A stretch of 64,000 nucleotides of DNA. Source: Brachypodium distachyon. Taxonomy: Eukaryota; Streptophyta; Magnoliopsida; Poales; Poaceae. Below, piece after piece: positions 23,601 through 36,200 of the stretch. Made by a program: the position numbers and the translations under genes. Positions within the stretch are counted from its first letter, which is position 1, and every line of letters begins with the position of its first letter. The stretch covers positions 24,020,555 to 24,084,554 of the forward strand of contig NC_016133.3 in NCBI RefSeq assembly GCF_000005505.3, in the 5' to 3' direction. Under the pieces are notes generated by a model, which saw nothing but the letters and a program-made list of their open reading frames with translations, was not told where the DNA came from and ran no database searches.

Positions 23601-23734
23601 TGCAAAACTAGGGTTTAGAGATGTATTTGGGGAAACTGCGCAACGCTCTATGGCGTGGCTATCTCATATATTTATAGAGTTACAAGGTGTTCAAATACAG
23701 AGAATACAGAAGCTATACGAATACAATTCTAACA
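23601..23734 (-). repeat. 5' LTR of copia element
   Basis: 134 bp, paired with 18911-19044. A TATA-like 'tatttatagag' block is shared by both copies. Confidence 0.93.
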
Positions 23735-25090
23735 CTTCCATCAAGCAGCATTAGTTGTGCAAAAAAGACGGAAAACAAATTTTACCAGCAATAAGGCAGC
23801 CGTGTATGTACTTTGCTGTAATCATAGAGTCCAGGTAGTCACGTATACCTTCAATAATGTAATCAGCAACGAAACTGCACCAGCCCAGGTCTTTCAGTGC
23901 ATTGAGATCACTGGTGACAACATTCAGAAATTTTGTGCTCACAAGGTAGCTGCTAGAAGGAGCTAGGTAGATGCACAATGCGAGCAATAGGAAATGTTTC
24001 TGGAACTTGATCTTGTCATTGCATCCGATGAGAAATTTTATCTCATCTTTCACCTTTTTACCCTTTCCAAGCTTATTATCTCTAAAGTCAGCATACTCTT
24101 CAGGAGAGGAGAAAATTTTGTACTTTCCCCAACGACTTAAAACAGGGACAGGCACCTTGTGTGCACCAGACGGAATACCAAGTAATTTATGAATCAGCGG
24201 TTTGATTCGAAATTGAGTGTTATGAATGTCAAGAGTCCCTTTGTCGCAATTAACCTGATTTACCAACCAAATCGTTAACGCCCTTGGAAGCTTCTTGGCT
24301 GATACGTTTAACAGGCTTCCTAAAAATATCTCCTTAACCCATTCCCGTTGATCACCTGAAAGCTTGTCGACAACCTCTTTCAGCTTACCAGGCGAACATT
24401 TGAATCCAACTTTCTGCATTTTTTGATTTTGTAAGACGTATGAATGATTTTTCATTTAAAATGTACGCACATAGGAGTGAATCATGATTGAAAAGAGAAA
24501 GTCGCAAGATATCCTCTTACTTTGTGATTTGTGTACTTTGTTGCACGATTCCTCCTTTTTTTTGTCGGGGTATGAAAATTGGGATGATTTTCATTGTCGG
24601 AAAGGTCCACAGAAACATTGGGTGATTTCTTTCTCACAACACCTTCCATTTGTTTACAAAACATGGGATAATTACTGTCAGTTCCACAAATATATTAACG
24701 AATGTACACAAATGGGGGGAACATATAATTTGGCAGGAACTACCTACTTAAGAAATACCAACCACCGTGAGCAATTATATTCATTGAGCGAGTAACCACA
24801 GGTATACAACAATCTGGGCCAGAGTTCAATCTTAGGAAAACAGTATAGACTATCAATCACATTTTTTTTTTGGAATGATAACAAACACAGGCGTTTTCAA
24901 CTTCACACCCTAATGAAACAACATTTGAAAATCGTTTGAAATTTTGGCCGCAGTCAAGTGGACGCGGATTGAAACTACGTGCATCATGATTGAACACAGT
25001 AGTGATAGGTGGAGTTTTTTTTCTACGAATCATGATTGAAAACTGCAAATAACAGATTGAATCGTGATTGAACCTTGCAATAGCAGTTTT

Positions 25091-25220
25091 GAAAACACCT
25101 GAACAGTTTTGAACAGGATTGAAAACACCTGAACAGTTTGAACGGGATTGAAAACACCTGAACGGTTTTGAACGGGATTGAAAACTCCTGAACAGTTTTG
25201 AACGGGACTGAAAACACCTG
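25091..25220. repeat. 30-bp minisatellite, about 4.4 copies
   Basis: Tandem units start gaaaacacctgaacag and end gaacgggatt, at 25091, 25121, 25150 and 25180, with a partial unit from 25210. Unit lengths are 30, 29, 30 and 30 bp. More diverged 'gattgaa' sequence precedes it from about 24960. It lies between exons 1 and 2 of the unknown minus-strand gene. Confidence 0.9.
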
Positions 25221-25606
25221 GTCATAGAACCATCTAACGGAATGAAACCACCCAAAGACGGGAATAGCAGTCTTGAATGAGAACCAAATAGCTAGATTTT
25301 AGATCGCTGAATATGCAGCCAATTTTGAAACTCCCTCCAACTTATCTGAACAAAACAGTCCCCCTTCTATCATAATCTTGTATGAAACAATCTACCGTAA
25401 AACGAACAATGCGGGAACCGAACTCATGAAATCAGAAGCACATTTTCAATTTGTGTAGAGACGGCAAGAACAAACCTGCACATCGAGTTCCACGGCATCC
25501 TTTCAGATCCATGGTCACAAACCCTGCCACCATACGCAGGTGCAGTGGCAGGGTTTGCCTGCACCGCAGAGGGAGATGGAGGCGCGGCCATCTTGGAGGA
25601 AGCCAC

Positions 25607-26229
25607 AACTGGGAACTGTGGATGAAAAACAATGTCGACGTCGATGTTCGAGCAGATGTTCGAGCAAAAGACACTGAGTTACTAGATCCGAAATCTTCCC
25701 AAGAATTGTGGGTGAAAATCAGAAACAGCAAAAGGATGAAGAGGGGAACATGAGAACTAGGAACAGGGTAGACCGAAAACCGCAAAGTAGGAAGGAGGAA
25801 TAAGACTCACCTGTTATCACCGCGCTAGAATATTTGTTTAATATATGAGACCCACTTCCCATCGCCCAAATACGGCCGGAATACATTCCTATATCCATTC
25901 GCAATACACAAACAAAATTCGTGTATGTGCTAGTGTGTTGGACGGCTGCATGAATTTTGACACCGGCGAAGGGTCGATAAAACTCCGGCAGGTCCCGGCT
26001 CCGGCAGAAAAATCGCTTTAAGGTCTGATTGCATGCAGGGGTTGGTTTGAGAGATTATTCCGTATAATGTAACATGCCACCTACTCAGAGGTACGTCGGC
26101 CCACTTTAGTCGAGTAGAGAAACGTCGTCGTCGCCATGATGCTGGTAGGTTGGAGGTTAGTTGATCTAACTCCCAACTATCCAATCCAATCCGCCGATCG
26201 CCAGCTCCGTCCACCCCCCAGTCAAAATC
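25607..26229. promoter_or_regulatory. Head-to-head intergenic region, probable bidirectional promoter
   Basis: About 0.6 kb separates the candidate ATG of the minus-strand unknown gene (25606) from the CT-rich start of the ACC1 leader. No coding sequence or transposon was recognised. No convincing TATA box was found. The region upstream of ACC1 is moderately GC-rich, then strongly pyrimidine-rich at 26215-26275. Promoter activity is inferred from position only. Confidence 0.4.
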
Positions 26230-27206
26230 CAAGCTCCACCCCCACCCTTCTCTCTCTCTTCGCTGGTTCACGCGTTCCAGCTTCTCTGTCTACCACTCCT
26301 CCCCTCTCGTACCCCGTGGTCCGGTTCCCAGCCGTCAAGTTCCCCTACCCGCGCATGGGGCCGCCGCGGCGGTCACTTAAGAGGCGCGCGCGGCAAGCAG
26401 CGTACCATAAACTCAGCATAGCGTCGTAGACACACGCACCGCACGCCACCTCGCGCTGTCCTCTCCTGTCGTACGCATTTAAGGCCTTGTTGCCCTCCCG
26501 CCGCGCCCGAGGCGTTTCTGGATCTTGATCTGGGGCGGCCGGCTGCCGTGAAGCTTCCGTCCTGCGCCGGCTCTGGGCGCAGCATTCCGTCGAACGGGCG
26601 TCGGGCTGGTGGCACGCCTCTGGACGGGCTGACGAATGGTACCCTGCTTCTATCTCTACTCGCCCCGTCTGCCAATTTCGCAGCACTGTTATCTCTGTAT
26701 GTGTGTGTTCGAATTTTGCAGCTCACAGTCCAAACTTAAAATCAGTTTTTCCTTGCTCCGGTTTAGCACTACTGGTCCTAGACCGCTTTCCGCTCTTGTT
26801 CGAGGCCGGCATCGAGAGCCGTCTTGACGTCGCCGCATGGTGGGTGGTCTCTTGGCGCCGTCGAGCAGGCTGTGACCTTGCTCAATTGGCGGATGAGATC
26901 CTGGCTTATCCCTCTTCTTTTGTTGTGTTGCGTGCCGGAATTGGGGCCCCTTTGCTCATGCTTGGGCTTTCGTTGTCTTGCTGTTCTTGTTCTGCTGGCT
27001 GTTGGCTACTGATTTACTGTTACAGTTGTCCAACTAAAATTGCTGCGGGTGTTTCATCATCTGGCTAAATAGTCATGTTTTTGTTGGAAACAAATATCGC
27101 AATCCAAAATATCCAGTATTGTTGTGCTAAATAGTCAGTATTGTTGTGCTAACTGTTTTGCTCTTTTACTTTTCACAGCGAGTCTGAAATTTAGAGAGGG
27201 GCAATA
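26230..27206 (+). promoter_or_regulatory. ACC1: ACC1 5' leader with a probable leader intron
   Basis: A GC-rich, CT-rich first exon (from about 26230) is followed by a T-rich stretch. A strong acceptor (cttttcacag) ends at 27178, leaving a 28-nt leader exon piece 27179-27206 before the ATG. A plausible donor is gtaccc at 26639, but others cannot be excluded. An in-frame TAG at 27192-27194 closes the frame upstream of the ATG. A short upstream ORF starts at 26355 and stops at 26427-26429; it matters only if transcription begins upstream of it. Leader introns are known in grass ACC genes. Confidence 0.5.
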
Positions 27207-30200
27207 ATGGTGGAATCCGGCCAAATAAACAGCATGTCTAATTCGAGGCACCCATCTTTACCGTCCGAGGTTGATGAATTCTGTAAAGCACTTGGGGGCG
27301 ACTCACCAATACACAGTGTGCTAGTTGCCAACAATGGAATGGCTGCAGTCAAGTTCATGCGTAGCATCCGCACCTGGGCCTTGGAGACGTTTGGAACAGA
27401 GAAGGCGATTCTTTTGGTTGCTATGGCAACTCCAGAGGATCTGAAGATAAATGCGGAGCACATAAGAATCGCCGACCAGTTCTTAGAAGTACCTGGCGGA
27501 ACAAATAATAACAACTACGCTAATGTACAGCTCATAGTTGAGGTTAGTACAGCTGATCTTAGAAGTTTCCTGTCTTTTTCACTTGGGTGTGCATTAGTCT
27601 ATCCATGTTCATCACTCTGGGTGATTGAGTAGCTAATGTTTCTAATCCACGTATCACAGATAGCAGAGAGAACTCGTGTTTCTGCAGTTTGGCCTGGCTG
27701 GGGTCATGCTTCGGAGAACCCAGAACTTCCAGATGCGCTGAAAGAGAAAGGAATAATTTTTCTTGGGCCACCATCAGCCGCGATGGCTGCTTTAGGTGAT
27801 AAGATTGGTTCTTCTCTTATTGCTCAAGCAGCAGGAGTTCCAACTCTTCCATGGAGTGGATCACATGTATGCCTTGTCCCATTTCTGTATAGTTTTCTCC
27901 TTTCTCTATTGGTATATTGCTTAAATTAAATCCAATGCGTTGTAGGTGAAAGTCCCGCCAGAAACCTGCCACTCGATACCTGAGGATATTTATAAAAACG
28001 CTTGTGTTTCCACTACTGAGGAAGCAGTGGCTAGTTGTCAGGTGGTGGGGTATCCTGCCATGATCAAGGCATCATGGGGAGGTGGCGGTAAAGGAATAAG
28101 GAAGGTTTGTCTTCCTTTGTTCAATTCTACTACATTTATATGGAAATGTTCTTCTCACTCACAAAACATGATATAAAAATGCCCATTGCCATAAAAAAAT
28201 AAATTAAGTCTAAGTTTTCGTCAAATATTGTAGATTAACCAAAAAGGTGATTTTGGTGTCATCCAAATTGTTTTTGTAGGTACACAACGATGAGGAGGTG
28301 AGAGCATTGTTTAAGCAAGTGCAAGGAGAAGTCCCTGGATCGCCTATATTTATTATGAAGGTGGCATCTCAGGTGATCAGTGATAATACAGCTTGAAGTC
28401 CGTTGTTTTTCTTTTATGTTATTGTTGTATCGTTGCCTTGTTCCCTTTAGTATGCAATCCATATAGAGTATCAATGATAAAGAACATCTGTTACTGTTGG
28501 CAATATTCAGCGAGTGCTTCTGTATTTACTTTTTTTTTTGCTCTTTATTTATAGAGCCGACATTTGGAGGTTCAGTTGCTCTGTGACAAGCATGGCAATG
28601 TAGCAGCACTACACAGTCGAGACTGTAGTGTTCAAAGAAGGCATCAAAAGGTTAGCTGTTTTCCGGAAGCATTGGGGTGCCAGTGCCAGATATCATTTTT
28701 TCTGGAGTTAGTCCGAGCCAAAGCTGTAGTGAAGTAAAAGTTCTTTGTACTATATAGCAATCATATGTATGGAGTACAATATTTTCTTTTCCCGTAACCA
28801 CAAAAATGTTCTAACTAATGCAAGCCAAAAACAGGAAACATACAAGATATCTGTTAACTCGTTAACCAAAAATGTACTTGTTTTATGATTTGTGGAAAAA
28901 TAGTGTTCACCATAAGCTATTGTGTAACAGATTATTGAAGAGGGGCCAATTACAGTTGCTCCTCCAGAAACAGTTAAAGAGCTTGAGCAGGCAGCAAGGA
29001 GACTAGCTAAATGTGTGCAATATGAGGGTGCTGCTACAGTAGAATATCTATACAGCATGGAAACAGGGGAATACTATTTCCTGGAGCTTAATCCACGATT
29101 GCAGGTCGAACACCCTGTGACCGAATGGATTGCTGAAATAAACTTGCCTGCATCTCAAGTTGCAGTAGGAATGGGCATACCCCTGTACAACATTCCAGGC
29201 AAGCGAAATCTAACTTCATAGCTGATGAGGTTATCTGTTTCCCTCCCTGCTAATAAATAAAAGGATCATTGCAGAGATCAGACGCTTTTACAGAATGGAA
29301 CATGGAGGTGGCTATCATGCTTGGAAGGAAATATCAAGTGCTGCAACCAAATTTGACTTGGATAAAGCAGAGTCTGCAAGGCCAAGGGGTCATTGTGTTG
29401 CAGTTAGAGTTACTAGTGAAGACCCAGATGATGGGTTTAAGCCTACTAGTGGAAGAGTGGAAGAGCTAAACTTTAAAAGTAAACCAAATGTTTGGGCCTA
29501 CTTCTCTGTTAAGGCAAGCTACATCCATACATTATGTCTCTTTCATATCACTTGTCACAACAAACTAATCTTATAATGAGTTTTCCCTGTTTCTTATGTC
29601 GATAACATCCTGCCTAAAATTTATATCTTATCCTGCAGCAAGCTAACCTGAACTGCTATTTTCTTATTTTCAGTCTGGAGGAGCAATTCATGAATTTTCT
29701 GATTCTCAGTTTGGTAAGTAACATAACTTGATTAGCTGTTTCCCCTCGGTATCTCTTGATGCTTTTGTTAAACAGCATCATTTTCTTGCAGGTCATGTTT
29801 TCGCTTTTGGGGAATCTAGGTCATTGGCAATTGCCAATATGGTACTTGGATTAAAAGAAATCCAAATTCGTGGAGAGATACGCACAAATGTTGATTACAC
29901 AGTGGATCTATTGAATGTAAGATAACCCAACAAAAAATGTTCTTTGATCACATGGTGCATTTACTCCCTTGATGTAATTTATTTATGTCCCGTTTTCCAT
30001 ATTTTCAGGCTTCAGAGTACCGAGAAAATAAGATCCATACCGGTTGGCTAGATAGCAGAATAGCTATGCGAGTTAGAGCAGAGAGGCCCCCATGGTACCT
30101 TTCAGTTGTGGGAGGAGCTCTATATGTATGATTTACTTGTCCGCAGAATTATGATTTATCCTATAGTTTTGAGATATCATTGCCAACCTCAGATATTCTA

Positions 30201-33200
30201 TTTCTTATGTTGCAGGAAGCATCAAGTAGGAGCTCAACTGTTGTTACGGATTATGTCGGTTATCTCAGCAAAGGGCAAATACCACCAAAGGTATCATACT
30301 GTTTGATGGATACCCTTAATACTGATATTCTTGTTTCGTTATGGATAAAGCTTTTTCTTTCCTTTACAGCACATATCTCTTGTCAATTTGACTGTAACAC
30401 TGAATATAGAGGGGAGCAAATATACGGTAATTTCTGTAATTTCTTCTTCAAATCCTATCCATGGCATAGCCAGCCAATCCAATTGGTGATGTCACCACAG
30501 CTGGTCATCATTATTTTCTCATCTAGATTGAGACAGTAAGAGGTGGACCTCGTAGCTACAAGTTAAGGATTAATGAATCAGAGATCGAAGCCGAGATACA
30601 TTCGTTGCGAGATGGAGGACTCTTAATGCAGGTAATTATTTGCCACACTACATTTTTTAATAGAAATATGATATATATTTTTCGTTTGAAAGGTCTGATC
30701 TATGTTTATTTGTAATTTCTCCAGTTGGATGGAAATAGTCATGTAATTTATGCGGAGACAGAGGCGGCTGGTACGCGCCTCCTAATCAATGGCAGAACAT
30801 GCTTATTACAGGTGAAGACATCGATCTTCCTTTTCTCCTCTTGGTTTGCAGCTATGAAAGTTATCTCTATTAAAGTTATTATAGGTGAAGCCTGAAGAGT
30901 ACTTATGTCAAATTTACAAATATCTAGGCAAAAACGTTTGCTATTGGATCGGGCAAGTTCTGTTATTTACGATCACGCAAAGGGATTAAGAATTAGAACT
31001 TTCTTGATGAGAATATTCAGCTAGAATGAACGTAACAGTGGTGTAGTTAATAAGAATGCTGATGCAGTGTAGCCTGGAATTGTATTTACTTGTTTCTATT
31101 ATATTGCTACATGAACTTTGTTGTAATATTTTCACTTTGGATTAGGTCAGATAATCTATAACATATGTGTACAGGTGCAACATGGTGACCCTCAGGGTAC
31201 CCTTTGACCCTCCTTAGTTCAAACAAATGAACTTGTTTTCCAAAAAGTTGTGTCATTTTAAAATTTTAGTTCATTTGGTTCAACTAAGGAGGGTCAAAGG
31301 GTGAGGGTCACAAATTTGCAGCTTTACATATGTGTCTCTTGTTTCTCCTCTCAAAATGATCCTTTTGTCATTTGCACACTGTGGGGTTGCATCTCTCTAA
31401 TAGTCATGTCATGTCATGTCTTGTAGTCATGTCATGTTTTAGCAGCTGCTTCGGATCCTCACTTTTAAATGCAGGAGTGCACATGTTCCTAAGGCCATAT
31501 TTGAGAATCACTCACTACGCATATTTTAATTGAAGGACTAAGTAATGCATGGATTGTTTTAACTCTAGTTGTGACATCAAATTGTATGAAGGCAAATAAA
31601 TTAATTTTAAATGATATATTACAGAAAGAACACGACCCTTCCAAGTTGTTGGCTGATACACCATGCAAACTTCTTCGGTTTTTGGTCGTGGATGGCTCTC
31701 ATGTGGTGTCTGATACACCATATGCTGAGGTAGAGGTCATGAAGATGTGCATGCCACTGTTACTACCTGCATCTGGTGTCATTCACTTTGTCATGCCTGA
31801 GGGTCAGGCCATGCAGGTTTTACTCCTTTCTCTTTATCCTCCCGCCCCACCCACCTTTCTTGCATATTCCCAGTGCTCTAATTCTATGCACATTCTGGCT
31901 ATAATACATTAATACTTTATGCAAGAAAGATGCATGTTTTCAAATACTAACTGAAATGTCTGTCTTCTTTCAGGCAAGTGACCTGATAGCAAGGTTGGAC
32001 CTTGATGACCCATCTTCTGTGAGGAGAGCCGAACCATTTCAGGGCACCTTTCCAAAACTTGGACCTCCTACTGCTGTTTCTGGCAAAGTTCACCAAAAAT
32101 TTGCTGCAAGTGTGAATTCTGCGCACATGATACTTGCAGGATATGAACATAACATCAACCAAGTAAGACATAGCAAACTTTCAGAATATAGGTGTACTTT
32201 CATAATATATGTAACTATTCCATATTATTGAAAAATGACCCGGTCTTTGCATTATCTTCAATCGATAGCCTCCTGACTATATGGTCCCAAAAAGAATACC
32301 TGACTATACATCTTTTTTTTTTCAGGTTGTACAGGATTTGCTAAACTGCCTAGACAGCCCTGAGCTCCCTTTTCTACAGTGGCAAGAAATTATGTCTGTT
32401 TTAGCAACCCGGCTTCCAAAAGATCTCAGGAATGAGGTGATTAAGAATTCCAGTTCATCTTTTATATTACATAGCATGTTATTATTCTATGCTTCATTTT
32501 GGCTGCATATTGAGTGTCTTGACTATTTTACCTGAGCCCAGTTGGATGGTAAGTACAAGGAGTATGAGTTGAATGCTGATTTCCGGAAGAGCAAGGATTT
32601 TCCTGCGAAGTTGCTAAGGGGGGTTATTGAGGTCAGTTTGACTGTTATTTGGCATCCACCTCTTTTTGGAATTCTGTTGTTTCCTTATAAAACTAGTACT
32701 GCAGGCAAATCTTGCATACTGTTCTGAGAAAGACAGGGTTACTAATGAGAGGCTTGTGGAGCCACTTATGAGCCTGGTCAAGTCTTACGAGGGTGGAAGG
32801 GAAAGCCATGCTCGTGTTGTTGTGAAGTCTCTGTTTGAGGAGTACTTGTCTGTTGAAGAACTCTTCAGTGATGACATTCAGGTAAGTCTTCATAATGGTT
32901 TTGAATAGATTGTTCCATGTTCAGTTGCTCACCCGAAGGGCTAAACATTGTGTTTTCTGCTTTTTTATTTTCATTCAGTCTGATGTGATAGAACGTCTAC
33001 GACTTCAACATGCAAAAGATCTCGAGAAGGTCGTATATATAGTGTTCTCTCACCAGGTAATGTCTTTGTTGTGCAATGTGTTAATTTACTTGATATGCAC
33101 AGACATTTTTGCGCCTGACAATTTATCTTTGTTTGAAGGGTGTGAGAAACAAAAATAAATTAATTCTACGGCTTATGGAAGCACTGGTCTATCCAAATCC

Positions 33201-36200
33201 ATCTGCTTACAGGGACCAGTTGATTCGCTTCTCCGCCCTGAACCATACAGCATACTCTGGGGTAAAATCGAGAGTCTGAATGATCTATGCTCTATTTACT
33301 TTGCACGTATCATAGTCTAGAAAAATTATGCAAATTTATTGTAATTGATGCAGCTGGCACTTAAAGCAAGTCAACTTCTTGAGCACACGAAATTGAGTGA
33401 ACTCCGCACAAGTATAGCAAGAAGCCTTTCAGAGCTGGAGATGTTTACTGAGGAAGGAGAGCGGGTGTCAACACCTAGAAGAAAGATGGCCATCAATGAA
33501 AGGATGGAAGATTTAGTTTGTGCTCCACTTGCAGTTGAAGACGCCCTTGTGGCTTTGTTTGATCACAGTGATCCTACTCTTCAACGGAGAGTCGTTGAGA
33601 CATACATACGCAGATTGTATCAGGTATTTGTGAATTTATCAAATAGTTCACTCTTGTATTGATTCAACTAGGATATTAACAAATTCATGTCGGCTAACCA
33701 CAATAATTTTCCAGCATTATCTTGTAAGGGGCAGTATCCGGATGCAATGGCACAGGTCTGGTCTAATTGCTTTATGGGAATTCTCTGAAGAGCATATTGC
33801 ACAAAGAAATGGGCAGTCAGCGACAGTTCTAAATCAACAAGTAGACCATCCCATTTATAAGCGATGGGGTGTAATGGTTGTAATCAAGTCTCTTCAGTTC
33901 TTATCAACTGCAATTGAAGCTGCATTGAAGGAGACTTCACATTACGGAGCAGGTGTTGGAAACATCTCAAATTGCAATCCTGTAACTCCAAATAGTAGCA
34001 ATATGCTTCATATTGCTTTGGTTGGTATCAACAATCAGATGAGTACTCTTCAAGACAGGTTTGTTTACTCCCTTTGTTCTTATGTGATTTTTGGTGATAA
34101 AAACATAACATGTAATAAGAGGGATTCTATGAGCTGGTAGTGATGTGAATTTCAAGAAAAATATATTTAACTCGTTCACTCCTTCTCTCTTTATAGTGGT
34201 GATGAGGATCAAGCACAAGAAAGGATCAATAAACTTTCCAAGATTTTGAAAGATAACACTATAACATCACATCTCAATGGTGCTGGTGTTAGGGTCGTCA
34301 GCTGCATTATCCAAAGAGATGAAGGGCGTCCACCAATGCGCCACTCCTTCCAATGGTCAGTTGACAGGCTATATTATGAGGAAGACCCGATGCTCCGCCA
34401 TGTGGAACCTCCTTTGTCCACATTCCTTGAGTTGGTATGTAGCTTATTTCCCGGGTAAAGTTCTCGACAATAACAGTGCTTCTAACAACTAATCTGTAAA
34501 TACAGGACAAAGTGAATTTAGAAGGCTACAATGACGTGAAATACACCCCATCGCGTGATCGCCAGTGGCATATTTACACCCTAGTAAAGAACAAAAAAGA
34601 TCAGAGATCAAATGATCAAAGGATGTTTCTTCGTACCATAGTCAGGCAGCCAAGTGTGACCAATGGGTTTTTGCCTGGAAGTATTGATAATGAAGTAAGC
34701 CGTGCCCAAGCCTCTTCATCATTCACATCAAATAGCATACTCAGATCATTGATGGCAGCACTAGAAGAAATAGAGTTACATGCTCATAATGAGGCTGTGA
34801 GGTCAGGCCATTCACACATGTATCTGTGCATTATGAGAGAACAACAGTTGTTTGATCTAATTCCATTTTCGAGGTCAGTCAAAATACTTATTGTTCTCAA
34901 CAAATCATATTTGCATTAAATATGCTCATAGATGTTCACTTGGTTCATGCTTTTGTTGTGTTAGGATGTCGGGTGAAGTTGGTCAAGATGAAGCGACAAC
35001 ATGCACACTTTTGAAGCATATAGTTTTGAATATATATGAGCATGTTGGTGTCAGGATGCATCGCCTTTCTGTGTGTCAGTGGGAAGTGAAGCTATGGTTA
35101 GCCTGTGATGGGCAAGCTAATGGTGCTTGGAGAGTTGTCGTTACAAATGTAACTGGCCACACCTGCACTGTTGATGTAAGTTCCTTGGCTTTTCTCTACC
35201 ATGCGAATAATAGCCTTTACAGTTCAGTAAATAATATGAAGAATACTACCTCTAATCCAGGTTGATAAAGCATACCAGGCCATCATCATATATGATTCAT
35301 TTAGCTTAGCTATTATCGAATAGACATCACTCCCATCATGGTTATTCTCTCAAGTATTGTTTAAAATAAATGCCTCATCAATCACCGGACAAAGTCTTTT
35401 AAAACCATTTTCTCTTTAGTATTGTTATCCTCAGTTTTGTTTGAATTGCAGATTTACCGAGAAGTGGAGGACCCAAATATACATCAACTTTTCTACCGCT
35501 CTGCCACACCCACAGCTGGTCCTTTGGATGGTGTTGCATTGCATGAGCCATACAAGCCTTTGGATGCTATTGACCTGAAACGTTATGCTGCTAGGAAAAA
35601 TGAAACTACATACTGCTATGATTTCCCATTGGTGAGTTTGTTGCCTTTCCCTGCTTTTCTCTCACATTCGTTAGCATGTTTAACCAGATCAACTGAGATA
35701 GTTCAAATACTGTCCACAGGCATTTGAAACAGCATTGAAGAAGTCATGGAAATCTAGTATCTCTCATGTGGGAGAAGCTAACGAGCATAATCGGCGGTAT
35801 GTTAAAGTGACAGAGCTTATGTTTGCTGATTCTACTGGATCATGGGGTACTCCTTTGGTTCCAGTTGAGCGTTCTCCTGGTATCAATGATATTGGCATTG
35901 TTGCTTGGAGCATGAAGCTCTCCACACCAGAATTTCCAGGAGGCCGGGAGATAATAGTTGTCGCAAATGATGTGACATTTAAAGCTGGGTCCTTTGGTCC
36001 TAGAGAAGATGCGTTCTTCGACGCTGTTACTAATCTTGCTTGTGAGAGGAAAATTCCTCTTATCTACTTGTCAGCAACTGCTGGCGCTAGAATCGGTGTA
36101 GCAGAGGAAATAAAGTCATGCTTCCATGTTGGATGGTTTGATGATCAGAGCCCTGAGCGTGGTTTTCATTACATTTACCTCACTGAAGAAGACTATTCAA

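Larger units (their letters stand above)
18911..23734 (-). mobile_element. Complete Ty1/copia element with 134-bp LTRs, TSD CTTCC
   Basis: A full element of 4824 bp lies between perfect CTTCC duplications (18906-18910 and 23735-23739). LTRs of 134 bp (18911-19044 and 23601-23734) run TGT/TGC...AACA and differ at 8 positions by eye, about 6%. The tRNA-iMet primer site lies next to the right LTR and a purine tract next to the left LTR. The short LTRs and compact single polyprotein suggest the Ale (Retrofit/Hopscotch-like) group; that assignment is inference. It lies inside an intron of the flanking unknown gene and in the same transcriptional orientation. Confidence 0.93.
18180..25606 (-). pseudogene. 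Multi-exon grass gene of unknown function, intron disrupted by copia element
   Basis: Exons were inferred from splice borders and similarity of style. Exon 1 is about 25606-25476 (MASSKMAAPPSPS...NSMCR, then gtttgt). Exon 2 is about 24664-24521 (FCKQMEGVVRKK, then a basic KKRRNR stretch). Exon 3 is 24413-23786 (KVGFKCSPGKLKEVVDKLS, LPRALTIWLVNQV, KLLGIPSGAHKV). Exon 4 is 18871-18719 (LIYMDVVDTKLANGT). A segment at about 18560-18430 (YHSTKELLDSYNSHDEHHH) and one at 18362 to about 18180 (KLYDNQVQECWKEACEKIQV) follow. The GSLL..LP.AL..WLV and LGIPSG pattern resembles grass hypothetical proteins, some of which carry Ulp1-type peptidase domains; no such domain is seen here. As modelled, the exon 3/exon 4 join is out of frame, suggesting a small indel or a wrong border. 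It could be a live gene mis-modelled. Confidence 0.5.

Noticed and set aside
31171..31325. Stowaway or Tourist MITE
   Set aside because: The flanking duplication is 10 bp rather than TA or TAA/TTA, and the ends do not start CTCCCTCC or GGG/GGCC.
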